Below the pieces are notes generated by a model. The model saw only the letters and a list, made by a program, of their open reading frames with translations. It ran no database searches and was not told where the DNA came from. DNA of 64,000 nt from GCA-003244245 sp050699875 (lineage in GTDB: Bacteria > Actinomycetota > Actinomycetes > Mycobacteriales > Pseudonocardiaceae). The DNA is taken from the NCBI GenBank assembly GCA_050699875.1, contig JBOHFX010000102.1, forward strand, positions 1 through 64,000, written 5' to 3'. Made by a program: the position numbers and the translations under genes. Shown piece after piece: positions 26,754 through 34,988 of the stretch. Within the stretch, counting starts at the first letter, position 1, and each line of letters opens with the position of its first letter.

Positions 26754-27596
26754 TCAATCCGTGTGGACGACCGTACCTACGTGCTCGCCCTGCAGGGCCT
26801 TCGTGATGTTTCCCCGGATGAGCCCGTTCACGATCTGGATCTCTTTCTGGTGCTTGGCGTGTGCCATGAGCTTGAGCACCAGCGAGTCGATGGGCAGGGT
26901 GCGCAGGTCGCGGCCGAGCAGCTCAGTCGCCCCGACTCGCGGGATGAGGTCAGAACCGCGCCCGTCCGCCGACGGGTCGCTGGTGAACACTCCGTCGACG
27001 TCCTTGACGTAGATGACCCGGGCGGCACCGTAGGCATCGGCCAGCAGGAACGCGCCGGCGTCCGTGCGGTGCGGCGGGATCTTGCCGACCTCGGGAGGGA
27101 ACTCGTAGAGCTCATAAGGCGGGAATCCGTTGGACACCACGGCCTGGCTGGCGCTCAGGTGCACGGCGAGCTGATGCGCGATCGCCGCGTGCGGCAGGTA
27201 GGAGACGCCCTGCTCGGCGAGTAGGGCCGCGATGAGGTGCCCGTTCTGCTCGGCCTCGGCGGAGACAAGCGCGGCCAGGACGCCGGTCGGCAGACCCAGA
27301 TCGAGCCCGACACCGAGGACGTGGCGGGCGCGGATGCCTGGGCCGGTGAGGATCAGCAGCCGATGCTGCCCCAGCGCGGCACGCAGTTCTTCGACGACCG
27401 GCAGCACTACGTCACGGCCTTTGTCCATGATCGAACGTCCGCCGATCACGACCACGTTCAGCCACGGCAACAGCGGGATCACCGGACGGTCGATGGGCCG
27501 GACGAGTTCGCGGTCGAGCAGGGTCTGGCGCATCAGCGGGGACGGTACGTCCTTGGTTGCGAGGGACGGTTCGGGGTGCGTGGGGGTGTTCGTCAT
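26754..27596 (-). CDS. mosA: Molybdenum storage protein alpha-subunit homologue (amino-acid-kinase fold)
   Basis: Resembles the alpha subunit of the molybdenum/tungsten storage protein of Azotobacter, an ATP-using hexameric cage that stores polyoxomolybdate clusters. Length 280 compares with about 276. Shared segments include SPLMRQTLLDRELVRP near the N-terminus, the kinase-like LLPWLNVVVIGGRSIMDKG, LLILTGPGIRARHV, SAEAEQNGHL, FPPYELYEFP and PPHRTDAGAFLLAD. These fit MoSto alpha better than UMP kinase, the nearest enzyme of the fold. An AAGGAG site precedes the ATG. It lies 36 bases downstream of the beta gene on the same strand, so the two should be co-expressed and form the mixed hexamer. 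Confidence 0.85.
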   Translation of the reverse strand: MTNTPTHPEPSLATKDVPSPLMRQTLLDRELVRPIDRPVIPLLPWLNVVVIGGRSIMDKGRDVVLPVVEELRAALGQHRLLILTGPGIRARHVLGVGLDLGLPTGVLAALVSAEAEQNGHLIAALLAEQGVSYLPHAAIAHQLAVHLSASQAVVSNGFPPYELYEFPPEVGKIPPHRTDAGAFLLADAYGAARVIYVKDVDGVFTSDPSADGRGSDLIPRVGATELLGRDLRTLPIDSLVLKLMAHAKHQKEIQIVNGLIRGNITKALQGEHVGTVVHTD

Positions 27597-27632
27597 GAGA
27601 CACTCCTTGGTTGGAGGTCGGCAGGGCGGCGA

Positions 27633-28457
27633 TCACGCCGCAGAGATGATCGTGCCGACGTGCTCGCCGGCGAGTGCGCGGCTGATCAGTCCCGGCCGCA
27701 GCCCGTTGACAACCTGGATGGACTTGACGTGCCGGGCACGGCGCATGAGCTCCAAGACCGGGCGCTCGATGATGAGGTCCGGCAGGTCCCGGGCGATCAG
27801 CTCATCGACGGTGATCTCCGGGATCAGCTCGGCACCCGGGTCGGTCTTCGGATTGGCGGTGTAGAGTCCGTCCTCGTCCTTCACGAAGATCATGTTGCGG
27901 CAGCCGTAGACCTCGGCGACGAGATAGCAGCCCGCGTCCGTGCGATACGGCGGGATCACTCCTTCGCTGGGGACCCGCTGCCACATGTCATAGGGCGGCA
28001 TTCCCGAAAAGATCGCGGCACCGCACTCGGCCAGATACAGCGGAATCGCACCGAACGCCGAGCCGCCTACTACCGGCACACCGTGGCGGGCCATGAGATA
28101 CCCGAGCATCTGGGCGTTCTGATCCGCGACCGCGGCCCCGACATCGGTCAGTATGCCGGTGGGCAGGCCGAGCTCGGCCGCCAGGGAGTACAGGTGTCGA
28201 GCTCGCGTGCCGGCGCCGGTGCCGATGAGGATCTGATGGCTTCGCTTGACCGCCACCAATTCCTCGACCACCGGATAGACCGCCGCCCGGCCGCGGTCGA
28301 TCAGACTCTGGCCGCCGATTTTAATCACGCTCACGTCGGGCAAAATGGCGTAATCGGGCGCACTATCGCTCGCCTGCATAAGTTCTGGGTCGGTCAGCGA
28401 CCGACTCATCAGCAGCGATTCCAGCGAAGCTCTATTCATGTCCATGGTATTCTCCAT
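27633..28457 (-). CDS. mosB: Molybdenum storage protein beta-subunit homologue (amino-acid-kinase fold)
   Basis: Resembles the beta subunit of the molybdenum storage protein; 274 residues against about 270 in Azotobacter. Matching segments are LLMSRSLTDPELMQA, VIKIGGQSLIDRGRAAVYP, IGTGAGTRARHLYS, FSGMPPYDMW, IPPYRTDAGCYLVAE and FVKDEDGLYTANPKT. The last is close to identical in the Azotobacter protein as I recall it. It is the first gene of the pair, with ATG at 28457 or 28445. No nitrogenase, modABC or ModE-type gene lies in the window, so the use of the stored metal is open. Confidence 0.87.
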   Translation of the reverse strand: MENTMDMNRASLESLLMSRSLTDPELMQASDSAPDYAILPDVSVIKIGGQSLIDRGRAAVYPVVEELVAVKRSHQILIGTGAGTRARHLYSLAAELGLPTGILTDVGAAVADQNAQMLGYLMARHGVPVVGGSAFGAIPLYLAECGAAIFSGMPPYDMWQRVPSEGVIPPYRTDAGCYLVAEVYGCRNMIFVKDEDGLYTANPKTDPGAELIPEITVDELIARDLPDLIIERPVLELMRRARHVKSIQVVNGLRPGLISRALAGEHVGTIISAA

Positions 28458-28700
28458 GCGGTCGTCCCTCGCGTTATCCGCCGGTGCTGGTATAGACCTC
28501 GACCCTAGACCGCGAAGACGCTAGCCGCGCGGGCCAACGGACTGCAGTTATCCAAAACCTGCGGACGCGGTCGGGAGGCAGTCGCCGCGGGGGCGTGTTT
28601 TGCACCATGAGCTGACCGCCGTGGCGGCGTTATCATTCAGTGGGGTGGATTTTCCCGCCTGGACCTTCCCAATCGTGCCCGGGTGCCGCCGCTAGCGGAA

Positions 28701-29072
28701 TCATCCATCGATTATGGGGTGGTCACGGCTCTCCAGCTCGCGGGGACGCGGGTCACGTCCCGGCAGATCGGGGCGCAGCCTGTTGACGTGCTCGGCCTTG
28801 CGCGGGGCGCGGTCGTTGGCGATGAGTACCGCCATCCACGGCAGTGGCACCGAAAGCACGAGGAAGGTCAGCGCGAGCCACCACGTCTGGTAGAAGACTC
28901 CGGCCAGAACCAGGCAGGGGATGCGGGCAGACATCAGGATCGCGTACTTGCGCCGGCGTGTGGCGTATTGCTGGGCGTAGGACGGCTCCGCCGCCGTGAT
29001 GAGGACAGCGGCGTCACCTGGCCGGCGGCCGTGCTCAGCGGAATCCCGCGCGCCCTCACGTCCCGATCTGAT
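28701..29072 (-). CDS. DUF3099 membrane protein, start codon unclear
   Basis: Small membrane protein of the actinobacterial DUF3099 family. The core is VLITAAEPSYAQQYATRRR followed by two hydrophobic helices (ILMSARIPCLVLAGVFY and LALTFLVLSVPLPWMAVLI) and ANDRAPRK. The coding frame has no ATG, GTG, TTG or CTG between the end of the upstream HhH-GPD gene and the conserved core. The best-placed codon is an ATC at 29072, 7 bases after GGAGG. Either a rare start is used or a frameshift separates the true start (a GTG at 29059 in another frame) from the core. The 5' limit given is therefore tentative. Confidence 0.65.
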   Translation of the reverse strand: MRSGREGARDSAEHGRRPGDAAVLITAAEPSYAQQYATRRRKYAILMSARIPCLVLAGVFYQTWWLALTFLVLSVPLPWMAVLIANDRAPRKAEHVNRLRPDLPGRDPRPRELESRDHPIIDG

Positions 29073-29083
29073 TCTCCGACCTC

Positions 29084-29656
29084 CTACCTCTTCGCCCTGG
29101 CAGTGACCTTCACCTGCTGCTTGTACTCCCGGACCTTGGCCAGCGAGTCGGCATCGGTCACGTCGGCGACCGAGCGGTGCACCCCCTCGGCGCCGTAGGT
29201 GCCGGCCACCTCCCGCCAGCCGTCGGGCCGCACGCCACGCTGCTTGCCGAGCAGCGCCACGAAGATCTGAGCCTTCTGCATCCCGTAGCCAGGCAACGCC
29301 ACCAACCGATCGAGTAGCTCGCGCGCGTCCGAGACGTCTCGCCATAGCCCCGTCACATCACCGTTGTAGTGCTCGACCAGTGCCCGGCAGATGTCCTGAA
29401 CCCGCCCGGCCATCGACTTGGGATACCGGTGCAACGCGGGCTGCTCGGCGAACAGGGCCGCCAACGCATCGGGGTCGAAGTCGGCCAGCTCGGCAACGTC
29501 GAGATCATGACCCAAGCGTTGCTGTAGCTGATAGGGCGCAGCGAAGGCGCGCTCCATCGGCACCTGCTGATCAAGTAGCATCGCCAATAGCAACGCCAGC
29601 GGGTCACGCTCCAGCAACGCATCAGCCGGTGGCTCCTGGCTCAACATCAAGCTCAC
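29084..29656 (-). CDS. HhH-GPD superfamily base-excision DNA repair protein
   Basis: A 190-residue protein with a helix-hairpin-helix and Gly-Pro region (LVALPGYGMQKAQIFVALLG) like DNA glycosylases of the endonuclease III fold. LLLAMLLDQQVPMERAF near the N-terminus matches the actinobacterial HhH-GPD subgroup. I do not see the C-terminal iron-sulfur cysteine set or a clear catalytic Lys/Asp pair, so glycosylase activity is uncertain. The GTG at 29656 with AGGAGG 6 bases upstream is the likely start, rather than the ATG at 29686. Confidence 0.82.
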   Translation of the reverse strand: MSLMLSQEPPADALLERDPLALLLAMLLDQQVPMERAFAAPYQLQQRLGHDLDVAELADFDPDALAALFAEQPALHRYPKSMAGRVQDICRALVEHYNGDVTGLWRDVSDARELLDRLVALPGYGMQKAQIFVALLGKQRGVRPDGWREVAGTYGAEGVHRSVADVTDADSLAKVREYKQQVKVTARAKR

Positions 29657-29760
29657 CAACGACCTCCTCGGCAGGATTGGCTGCATCTAAAGCTAACCTT
29701 GTGTTCACCCATAGGCTACTGCGGAAGTGGTTCGCCCGCCCCGGGAACCCAGTCCCAACC

Positions 29761-30333
29761 TCAGATGTCGATGCCGACCAAGCCCATCACCTCAGTACGC
29801 CAGTCCTGGTAGGCATTGGCAGCGCTGGACCGGTTCTGTGGATGCCGCTGTGGGTGCATCTCGTCCTCGCCCAGCGCGTAGTGCACGATCTCTTCGTCAC
29901 TGCGCTGACTGCTGACCACCTTGACCTCCACGTGTCTGGTGGCCAGCTCGGCCCGGGTGGCGTGGGCCAGCAGATGGAGCAGCGCCAATCGGGATCGCTG
30001 GTCATCGGGCAACGACACCTCGTCCGGAGCGTTGCCAGACACCAACACCACGGTGGCGCCGGGTGCCAGCGCCGGGAGTACCCGGTCGACCGCACGGAAT
30101 CGGGCCAGCAAGCCCGCCGACAGGAATGCGCCAACGCGAGCAACGGCGGTCTGGCCATCAGGATGAATAGTGACCGGCAGCTGGATATAGAAGTCGACGG
30201 TCTTGCTGCCCGTTTCGCCCGGCAGCTTCTCTGGATCGGTGACGATCACCGCGTCCGCACCCGCGTCCCTGAGTAAGTCAGAAAGGCGCTGCGCCCGTTC
30301 GGTAGAGCCCGTCAGCAGCCCCATAGGGGACAT
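29761..30333 (-). CDS. Conserved hypothetical protein
   Basis: A soluble protein of 190 residues that I cannot assign to a known function. It has alternating beta and helix segments (ADAVIVTDPE, KTVDFYIQLPVTI, ATVVLVSGNAPDE), which suggests an alpha/beta fold. No signal peptide or membrane helix is seen. ATG at 30333 has a GGAGGAGG site 5 bases upstream. It is the last gene on this strand after the PHA locus, 174 bases from the phasin gene. Confidence 0.65.
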   Translation of the reverse strand: MSPMGLLTGSTERAQRLSDLLRDAGADAVIVTDPEKLPGETGSKTVDFYIQLPVTIHPDGQTAVARVGAFLSAGLLARFRAVDRVLPALAPGATVVLVSGNAPDEVSLPDDQRSRLALLHLLAHATRAELATRHVEVKVVSSQRSDEEIVHYALGEDEMHPQRHPQNRSSAANAYQDWRTEVMGLVGIDI

Positions 30334-30507
30334 CGACCCCTCCTCCAGTGCGCTTCGCCCGGATCGGTTGGCTGATCACCGTTGCCAGGGTCATCGTAGG
30401 AGCAGGTGCCAGCCCTGACGAGGGCGGCGGAGGTTTGCAGGCAGCGGGTCCCCCGAACGGCCGCTGCTATAAGCGCACCGGATTGGTTTCGCGATGTACA
30501 GGCCGAG

Positions 30508-30792
30508 TCAGCTCTTTTTCCTGACCCCACCCTGCGAGACCCAGGCCGCGTTCGTGGCGGCCGACTTGGAGGCAGCCAGCAGGCTCTTGATGAACTCTCG
30601 CTGAGTCGCCAGCCCCTGCGCGGCGAAGGCGAACATGTTGTCCACGACCTCCTCGGGGCTGGGCACCTTGGCGTCCGGGGTCGGCAGCAAGCCGACGAAC
30701 CGCTGCACGCTGTCCGCCCAGATCTGCACCGAGCTGGCGATGGCTTCCCGGGTCGCCTCGGTGAGGGTCTCCTGCGACGTGGTCATCGTCAT
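30508..30792 (-). CDS. Phasin-like PHA granule protein
   Basis: A 94-residue amphipathic, mostly helical protein: VQIWADSVQRFVGLLP, then EEVVDNMFAFAAQGLATQREFIKS, ending in a basic tail VRKKS. The pattern of a long heptad-like helix with repeated Ala and Phe, plus its place two genes after a PHA synthase, supports a role coating polyhydroxyalkanoate granules. The family match is weaker than the context. The ATG has an AAGGAAAGG site. It ends the phaC-regulator-phasin set. Confidence 0.68.
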   Translation of the reverse strand: MTMTTSQETLTEATREAIASSVQIWADSVQRFVGLLPTPDAKVPSPEEVVDNMFAFAAQGLATQREFIKSLLAASKSAATNAAWVSQGGVRKKS

Positions 30793-30867
30793 CCCTTTCC
30801 TTGGACTTGGGAGCTTCGATTACCAAAGTACGCAGATTCGATAAGTATGTCAATCAAGCGCCCGTCG

Positions 30868-31290
30868 TCACCTGGCCTTACCCTCGATGAAGCTGCGGTA
30901 CACCCCCAGCAGCGCCTCGCGCTGTGCGTCGGTGAGCCGCGGGTCTCGGCGAATGCTGTCCTCCGTGCTGATCGGCGGGTCGCCAGAAACGCCGGCAGCG
31001 GCGTCGGTAGGGACGTCGGCGGGCGCCGCTTCCGTCCAGCCCGCCTTGGCCAGCAGCTGCTCGGTGGTCAGTCCCAGCGCATCCGCGATGGCCCGCAACA
31101 CTGTCAGCGACGGTTGGTGAAGGCCGCGTTCGACCTGGCTGAGATAGGCATTGGAGATGCGGGTGAGGGCCGCCATCTCGCGCAGCGACAGGTCGGCCAG
31201 CTGCCGCTGCGCTCGGATGAACGCTCCCAGTGCCCCCAATTGGGCCTGCCAGGGGTCGGGCACCGCACCGCCGTCGGGTCCACTAGCCAT
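30868..31290 (-). CDS. XRE-family regulator linked to the PHA synthase
   Basis: A 140-residue transcription factor with an N-terminal XRE helix-turn-helix (about residues 22-80: LREMAALTRISNAYLSQVER, then PSLTVLRAIADALGLT). A short acidic linker and a C-terminal helix follow (LTDAQREALLGVYRSFIEG). It starts three bases after the phaC stop codon, so it is almost certainly co-translated with the synthase. By analogy with PhaR-type regulators it may control granule or phasin genes, but it is not homologous in an obvious way to PhaR. Confidence 0.8.
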   Translation of the reverse strand: MASGPDGGAVPDPWQAQLGALGAFIRAQRQLADLSLREMAALTRISNAYLSQVERGLHQPSLTVLRAIADALGLTTEQLLAKAGWTEAAPADVPTDAAAGVSGDPPISTEDSIRRDPRLTDAQREALLGVYRSFIEGKAR

Positions 31291-31293
31291 GGG

Positions 31294-33036
31294 TCAGTTG
31301 CCGCGCACGTAACTACCGGGGGCTGGCTCCAGCGGCGGGTGCACGGTACTGCCCATCGAAGGCGGAGCCTGCCGCCGACCGGCCTGGCCAGCGATCCACG
31401 GCGTCCAGTCCTCCCACCATGATTTGGCGACCTCGGTAGCCTTCTCGCGCCATGCGTCCGGGTCCTCGGGCAGATTTTCCGCCGAACCCACCCAGTGCTT
31501 GGACTTAGGGTTCGGTGGGTTGACTACGCCGGCGATATGGCCGGAGTTGGACAGCATGAACCGCACCGTGCCACCAGGCAGCCGGGCGCTCTCATACACT
31601 GCTTTCCACGGTGCGATGTGGTCCCTTTCGGCGGAGACAAAGTAGCTGTCCTGACTGATGCGAGCGAGATCAAGCCGCTGCCCGGCCAGCTCCAGCTCAC
31701 CCTTCGCCAGCCGGTTCTCCAGGTATAGGGACCGCAGGTACTCGGTGTGCATGGCCGCGGGCATCCGAGTGGAGTCGGAGTTCCAGCTCAGCATGTCGAA
31801 CGGCGCCGGCTGCTCGCCGAGCAGCCAGTCGTTGACAACGTAGTTCCATACCAGGTCCCTGGCTCGCAGCAGATTGAACGTCGTGGCCATGCTGTCTGCG
31901 GGTAGGTAGCCCCTGCGTTTCATGACCCGATCCAGCCGCTGGATCGTGGCTTCGTCGGTGAACAGCCCGAGCTGACCGGGCACGGTGTAGTCGAGCAAGG
32001 TGTTCATCACGGTCAACGAGGCGACCCGGTCCTCGCCGCGGGCCGCGAGCCAGGCGAGCATGGCCGCAGCCATGGTGCCACCAAGGCACAGCCCAGCCAG
32101 GTTGGTCTGCCGGGAACCGGTGATCTCCTCGACGACCTCCAGTGCGGCCAGCGGCCCCTCCCGCAGGTAATCGCTCATGGTGAGCTCGGCCATGGTCTCA
32201 TCCGGATTGCGGTAGCTGATCATGAAGCAGGTATGTCCGTGCTGCACCGCCCACTCCACCAGACTCTTGCCGGGAGCGAGATCCATGATGTAGTACTTGT
32301 TGATCCACGGCGGGCTGAACAACAATGGCACCGCATATACGCGCTTGGTCTGCGGCTCGTACTGGATCAACTCCATTAGCCGGTTCCGGAACACCACGCT
32401 GCCCGGCGTGGCTGCGAGCTCGTGGCCGGGCCGGAACTGACCGGGGGTGACCTGGCTGGGCATGCCTTTATTGGTCGCCAGGTCCCGTAGCATGTTGCTG
32501 GCCCCGCGCACCAGGCTCAGACCCCCGGTGTCGATGGCCTTTTTCAGCGCCACCGGATTGGTCGCCAGCCAGTTGGTCGGCGCTGCGGCGTCAAGTAGCT
32601 GCCGCAGTGCGAAATCGGCCTTGTTCCGGGTGGCCTCATCCAGGTCTGCCCCGTCCAGCAGATTGCGCAGGAAGCCCTCCATCAGCGCGTGCTGCTGGCG
32701 CACCAGGTAAAATAGCGGGTTGCTGGTCCAAGCCGGATCGGAGTACCGCGGATCGTTGCCCGGCTCGACGGGGCGTTCATGATCCAGCCCCATCATCCGC
32801 AACACTGCAGTCATGGCGGCCTGCGCGCTGCGCGTGCCGTAATCCAGCGCCGACCGCGACAACACCGCCGGATTCCCGGCGACCGACATCGCGAGCCTGC
32901 CCAGTGCCAGGCCCAGCCCGGCAGGGTCCAGCTGGTCCATCGCCGAGTCGATGCCGAGCAGTGACCGGATCGACGAGGCGATGTCAGCAGCCTCCTGGCG
33001 TACCTCACCTACGGGATCGCCGGCCGACGTGGTCAC
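31294..33036 (-). CDS. phaC: Poly(3-hydroxyalkanoate) synthase
   Basis: Polymerises hydroxyacyl-CoA into carbon-storage granules. The 580-residue size and lack of a phaE partner suit a class I synthase. The lipase-like box reads GLCLGG, placing the catalytic cysteine near residue 317; the acid lies in AERDHIAPW (about 470) and the histidine in SNSGHIAGVVNPP (about 499). The N-terminal helical region precedes the alpha/beta core with PPWINKYYIMDL. Start is GTG at 33036 with AAAGAGGTGA upstream. The ketothiolase and reductase (phaA, phaB) are not in the window. Confidence 0.93.
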   Translation of the reverse strand: MTTSAGDPVGEVRQEAADIASSIRSLLGIDSAMDQLDPAGLGLALGRLAMSVAGNPAVLSRSALDYGTRSAQAAMTAVLRMMGLDHERPVEPGNDPRYSDPAWTSNPLFYLVRQQHALMEGFLRNLLDGADLDEATRNKADFALRQLLDAAAPTNWLATNPVALKKAIDTGGLSLVRGASNMLRDLATNKGMPSQVTPGQFRPGHELAATPGSVVFRNRLMELIQYEPQTKRVYAVPLLFSPPWINKYYIMDLAPGKSLVEWAVQHGHTCFMISYRNPDETMAELTMSDYLREGPLAALEVVEEITGSRQTNLAGLCLGGTMAAAMLAWLAARGEDRVASLTVMNTLLDYTVPGQLGLFTDEATIQRLDRVMKRRGYLPADSMATTFNLLRARDLVWNYVVNDWLLGEQPAPFDMLSWNSDSTRMPAAMHTEYLRSLYLENRLAKGELELAGQRLDLARISQDSYFVSAERDHIAPWKAVYESARLPGGTVRFMLSNSGHIAGVVNPPNPKSKHWVGSAENLPEDPDAWREKATEVAKSWWEDWTPWIAGQAGRRQAPPSMGSTVHPPLEPAPGSYVRGN

Positions 33037-33124
33037 GGACAGTCACCTCTTTCTCGTACCTCTCGCTTCGGGTTCCCACCGGTCTGCCACCGCGGAATGG
33101 TCCTACCTGGCAGTATCCCTCGCC

Positions 33125-33549
33125 GTGCGAGCGGTGGTGAGCCGGGTTACCGAGGCAACTGTCCTTGTTGATGATCGGGTAGTTGGCGAGCTGACGCAGC
33201 CTGGGTTGCTGGTGTTGCTTGGCGTGACCCACGACGACGGGTCCGCGCAGGCTGAGACGATGGCGCGGAAGTTGTAGAGCTGCGAATCCTGCGCGACGAA
33301 CGATCGGTCGCCGACGCCGGCGCCGGCGTGCTGGTGGTCAGCCAGTTCACCCTCTACGGGTCGACCCGCAAGGGCCGGCGGCCCTCCTTCACCGCGGCCG
33401 CGCACCCTGAGCACGCCGAGCCGTTGATAGACGAGGTCGTCACCCGGCTCCGGGCTCGTGGTGCCATCGTCAGCACCGGCCGCTTCGGCGCGACGATGGC
33501 CGTACGCAGTGTGGCAGACGGCCCGTTCACCGTGCTCATCGACGTCTGA
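33125..33549 (+). pseudogene. dtd: D-aminoacyl-tRNA deacylase (dtd), interrupted by a one-base frameshift
   Basis: Clear dtd in two frames. The first part starts at GTG 33125 (RAVVSRVTEATVLVDD, then LLVLLGVTHDDG) and stops at TAG 33275-33277 after ARKL. The second resumes one frame over at 33277 (ELRILRDERS, then SQFTLYGSTRKGRRP, TGRFGATM and DGPFT) and ends at 33549. At the junction homologues usually have a Trp codon; here only TA remains between TTG and GAG, one base short. Intact DTD hydrolyses D-amino acids from mischarged tRNA. The gene may be dead, or the base may be missing from the assembly. Confidence 0.85.
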
Positions 33550-33560
33550 TCGACGTCTGA
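33541..33560. repeat. 9-bp direct repeat over the dtd stop codon
   Basis: GACGTCTGA occurs twice, separated by TC. The first copy is the last codons and stop of dtd. Confidence 0.6.
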
Positions 33561-33606
33561 GCCCTTCAAGAGCCACCAACCTGGCTGATGCACGGCCTTC
33601 AACGAC

Positions 33607-33630
33607 TACAACCTGAGATACAACCTGAGA
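33607..33630. repeat. Tandem 12-bp repeat upstream of sigB
   Basis: TACAACCTGAGA is repeated exactly, head to tail, about 205 bases before the sigB start. It could be a regulator site or simple slippage; nothing decides between these. Confidence 0.6.
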
Positions 33631-33834
33631 AGTCTCTGAGGGTCCGCCAGATCGGGCACTTCGTCGGACACTCGTTCGTCGTGCGAGATGAGGGTCCGGG
33701 AACGGAATCCGGGCTCCCGACGTTGTACTGGTCATCGCCGCGGGTACCCGATGACCAGACTCGTGCAGCGTCGCGCGCCGATTCGCCGGACACACGCCAA
33801 GTCGGCACGAGGATCCGCCGCAGGAAGGAACCTG

Positions 33835-34809
33835 ATGACCGCCGCGCAAATCGTTCTGGAACCGGACATCGCCGTCGAGGCCGACCTCGACGCGCAGAGC
33901 CCGGCAGCCGACCTGGTCCGGGTCTACCTCAACGGTATCGGGCGCACGGCACTGCTCACCGCACAGCAGGAGGTTGAGCTCGCCAAGCGTATCGAGGCCG
34001 GCGTATTCGCCCGTCATATCCTCGATACCGGCACGCGGCTGTCACCCAATCGGCGGGCCGATCTGGTGCGGCTGGTCTGTGATGGCGACAAGGCCAAGGA
34101 CCACCTGCTTGAGGCGAATTTGCGGCTAGTCGTGTCGCTGGCCAAGCGCTATACCGGCCGGGGAATGCCGCTTTTGGACCTTATTCAAGAGGGCAATCTG
34201 GGCCTAATCCGCGCGGTGGAGAAATTCGATTACACCAAAGGCTTCAAGTTCTCCACTTATGCCACCTGGTGGATCCGGCAGGCCATCACCCGTGGCATGG
34301 CCGACCAGGGTCGAACCATCCGACTTCCGGTACACCTCGTGGAACAGGTGAACAAGCTGGCTCGGATCAAGCGCGATCTGCATCAGCTGCTAGGTCGGGA
34401 GGCGACCCACCAGGAGCTGGCTGACGAGTCCGGCATCCTCGTCGAGAAGGTGGCCGACCTGCTGGACTACTCCCGGGATCCGGTAAGCCTGGACATGCCG
34501 GTAGGCGTCGAGGAGGAGGCCCCGCTGGGTGACTTCATCGAGGACGCCGAGGCCACCGACGCTGAATCCGCGGTGATTTCTGGGTTGCTGCAGGATGACC
34601 TGCGCCGAGTGCTGGCCACCCTTGAAGAACGGGAGCAGAAGGTCATCCGGTTGCGCTATGGCCTCGACGACGGCCAGCCGCACACTCTGGATCAGATTGG
34701 CAAGCGCTTCGGACTTTCGAGGGAACGGGTGCGTCAGATTGAGCGCGAGGTCATGGCCAAGCTGCGCCATGGGGATCGCGCGGAGCGGCTCCGGGCCTAC
34801 GCCAGCTAA
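33835..34809 (+). CDS. sigB: RNA polymerase sigma factor SigB (principal-like, group 2)
   Basis: Group 2 sigma-70 factor for stress and stationary-phase transcription, 324 residues. Region 1.2 (DLVRVYLNGIGRTALL), region 2 (LRLVVSLAKRYTGRGMPL, FSTYATWWIRQAI), region 3 (RTIRLPVHLVEQVNKL) and region 4.2 (LDQIGKRFGLSRERVRQIE) are complete and very close to mycobacterial SigB. The ATG at 33835 after AAGGAAC is the likely start, since SigB proteins begin shortly before DLDAQSPAADL; longer in-frame starts exist at 33688 and 33751. The sigB-ideR-galE order matches corynebacteria and relatives, here with acuC and sseA inserted. Confidence 0.95.
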   Translation: MTAAQIVLEPDIAVEADLDAQSPAADLVRVYLNGIGRTALLTAQQEVELAKRIEAGVFARHILDTGTRLSPNRRADLVRLVCDGDKAKDHLLEANLRLVVSLAKRYTGRGMPLLDLIQEGNLGLIRAVEKFDYTKGFKFSTYATWWIRQAITRGMADQGRTIRLPVHLVEQVNKLARIKRDLHQLLGREATHQELADESGILVEKVADLLDYSRDPVSLDMPVGVEEEAPLGDFIEDAEATDAESAVISGLLQDDLRRVLATLEEREQKVIRLRYGLDDGQPHTLDQIGKRFGLSRERVRQIEREVMAKLRHGDRAERLRAYAS

Positions 34810-34842
34810 CCCACACTCAGTTTCACTACGTTACCGCTCGAA

Positions 34843-34861
34843 TGGCGGCATTGACGCCATC
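34843..34861 (+). terminator. Hairpin after sigB
   Basis: ATGGCG and CGCCAT with a 7-base loop, 34 bases after the sigB stop. It is short and without a T-run. Confidence 0.35.
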
Positions 34862-34928
34862 GCGCGGGACCGGCACTGTCAGCTCAACATGTGATGCAGA
34901 CCACGCGACGTCAGGCGGTCGCGCGCCC

Positions 34929-34963
34929 CGGAAGGTCGGGCTCGTCGGGGGTCCGGCCTTCCG
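34929..34963. terminator. Hairpin between convergent sigB and acuC
   Basis: CGGAAGGTCGG pairs with CCGGCCTTCCG (10 pairs plus one G-T wobble) around a 13-base loop. Its position between two convergent gene ends supports transcription termination. Confidence 0.5.
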
Positions 34964-34988
34964 ACTTTGCCGGTGGTCGAGGTGGGCC

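Noticed and set aside
27237..28508. 423-codon open frame on the plus strand over the Mo-storage genes
   Set aside because: It is the shadow of two conserved genes and lacks any recognisable motif.
28616..28627. CCGCC-GT-GGCGG hairpin after the DUF3099 gene
   Set aside because: A 2-base loop is too tight for a convincing terminator.
28458..28700. Molybdate (ModE-type) operator before the Mo-storage genes
   Set aside because: I looked for a ModE-like palindrome and saw none convincing.
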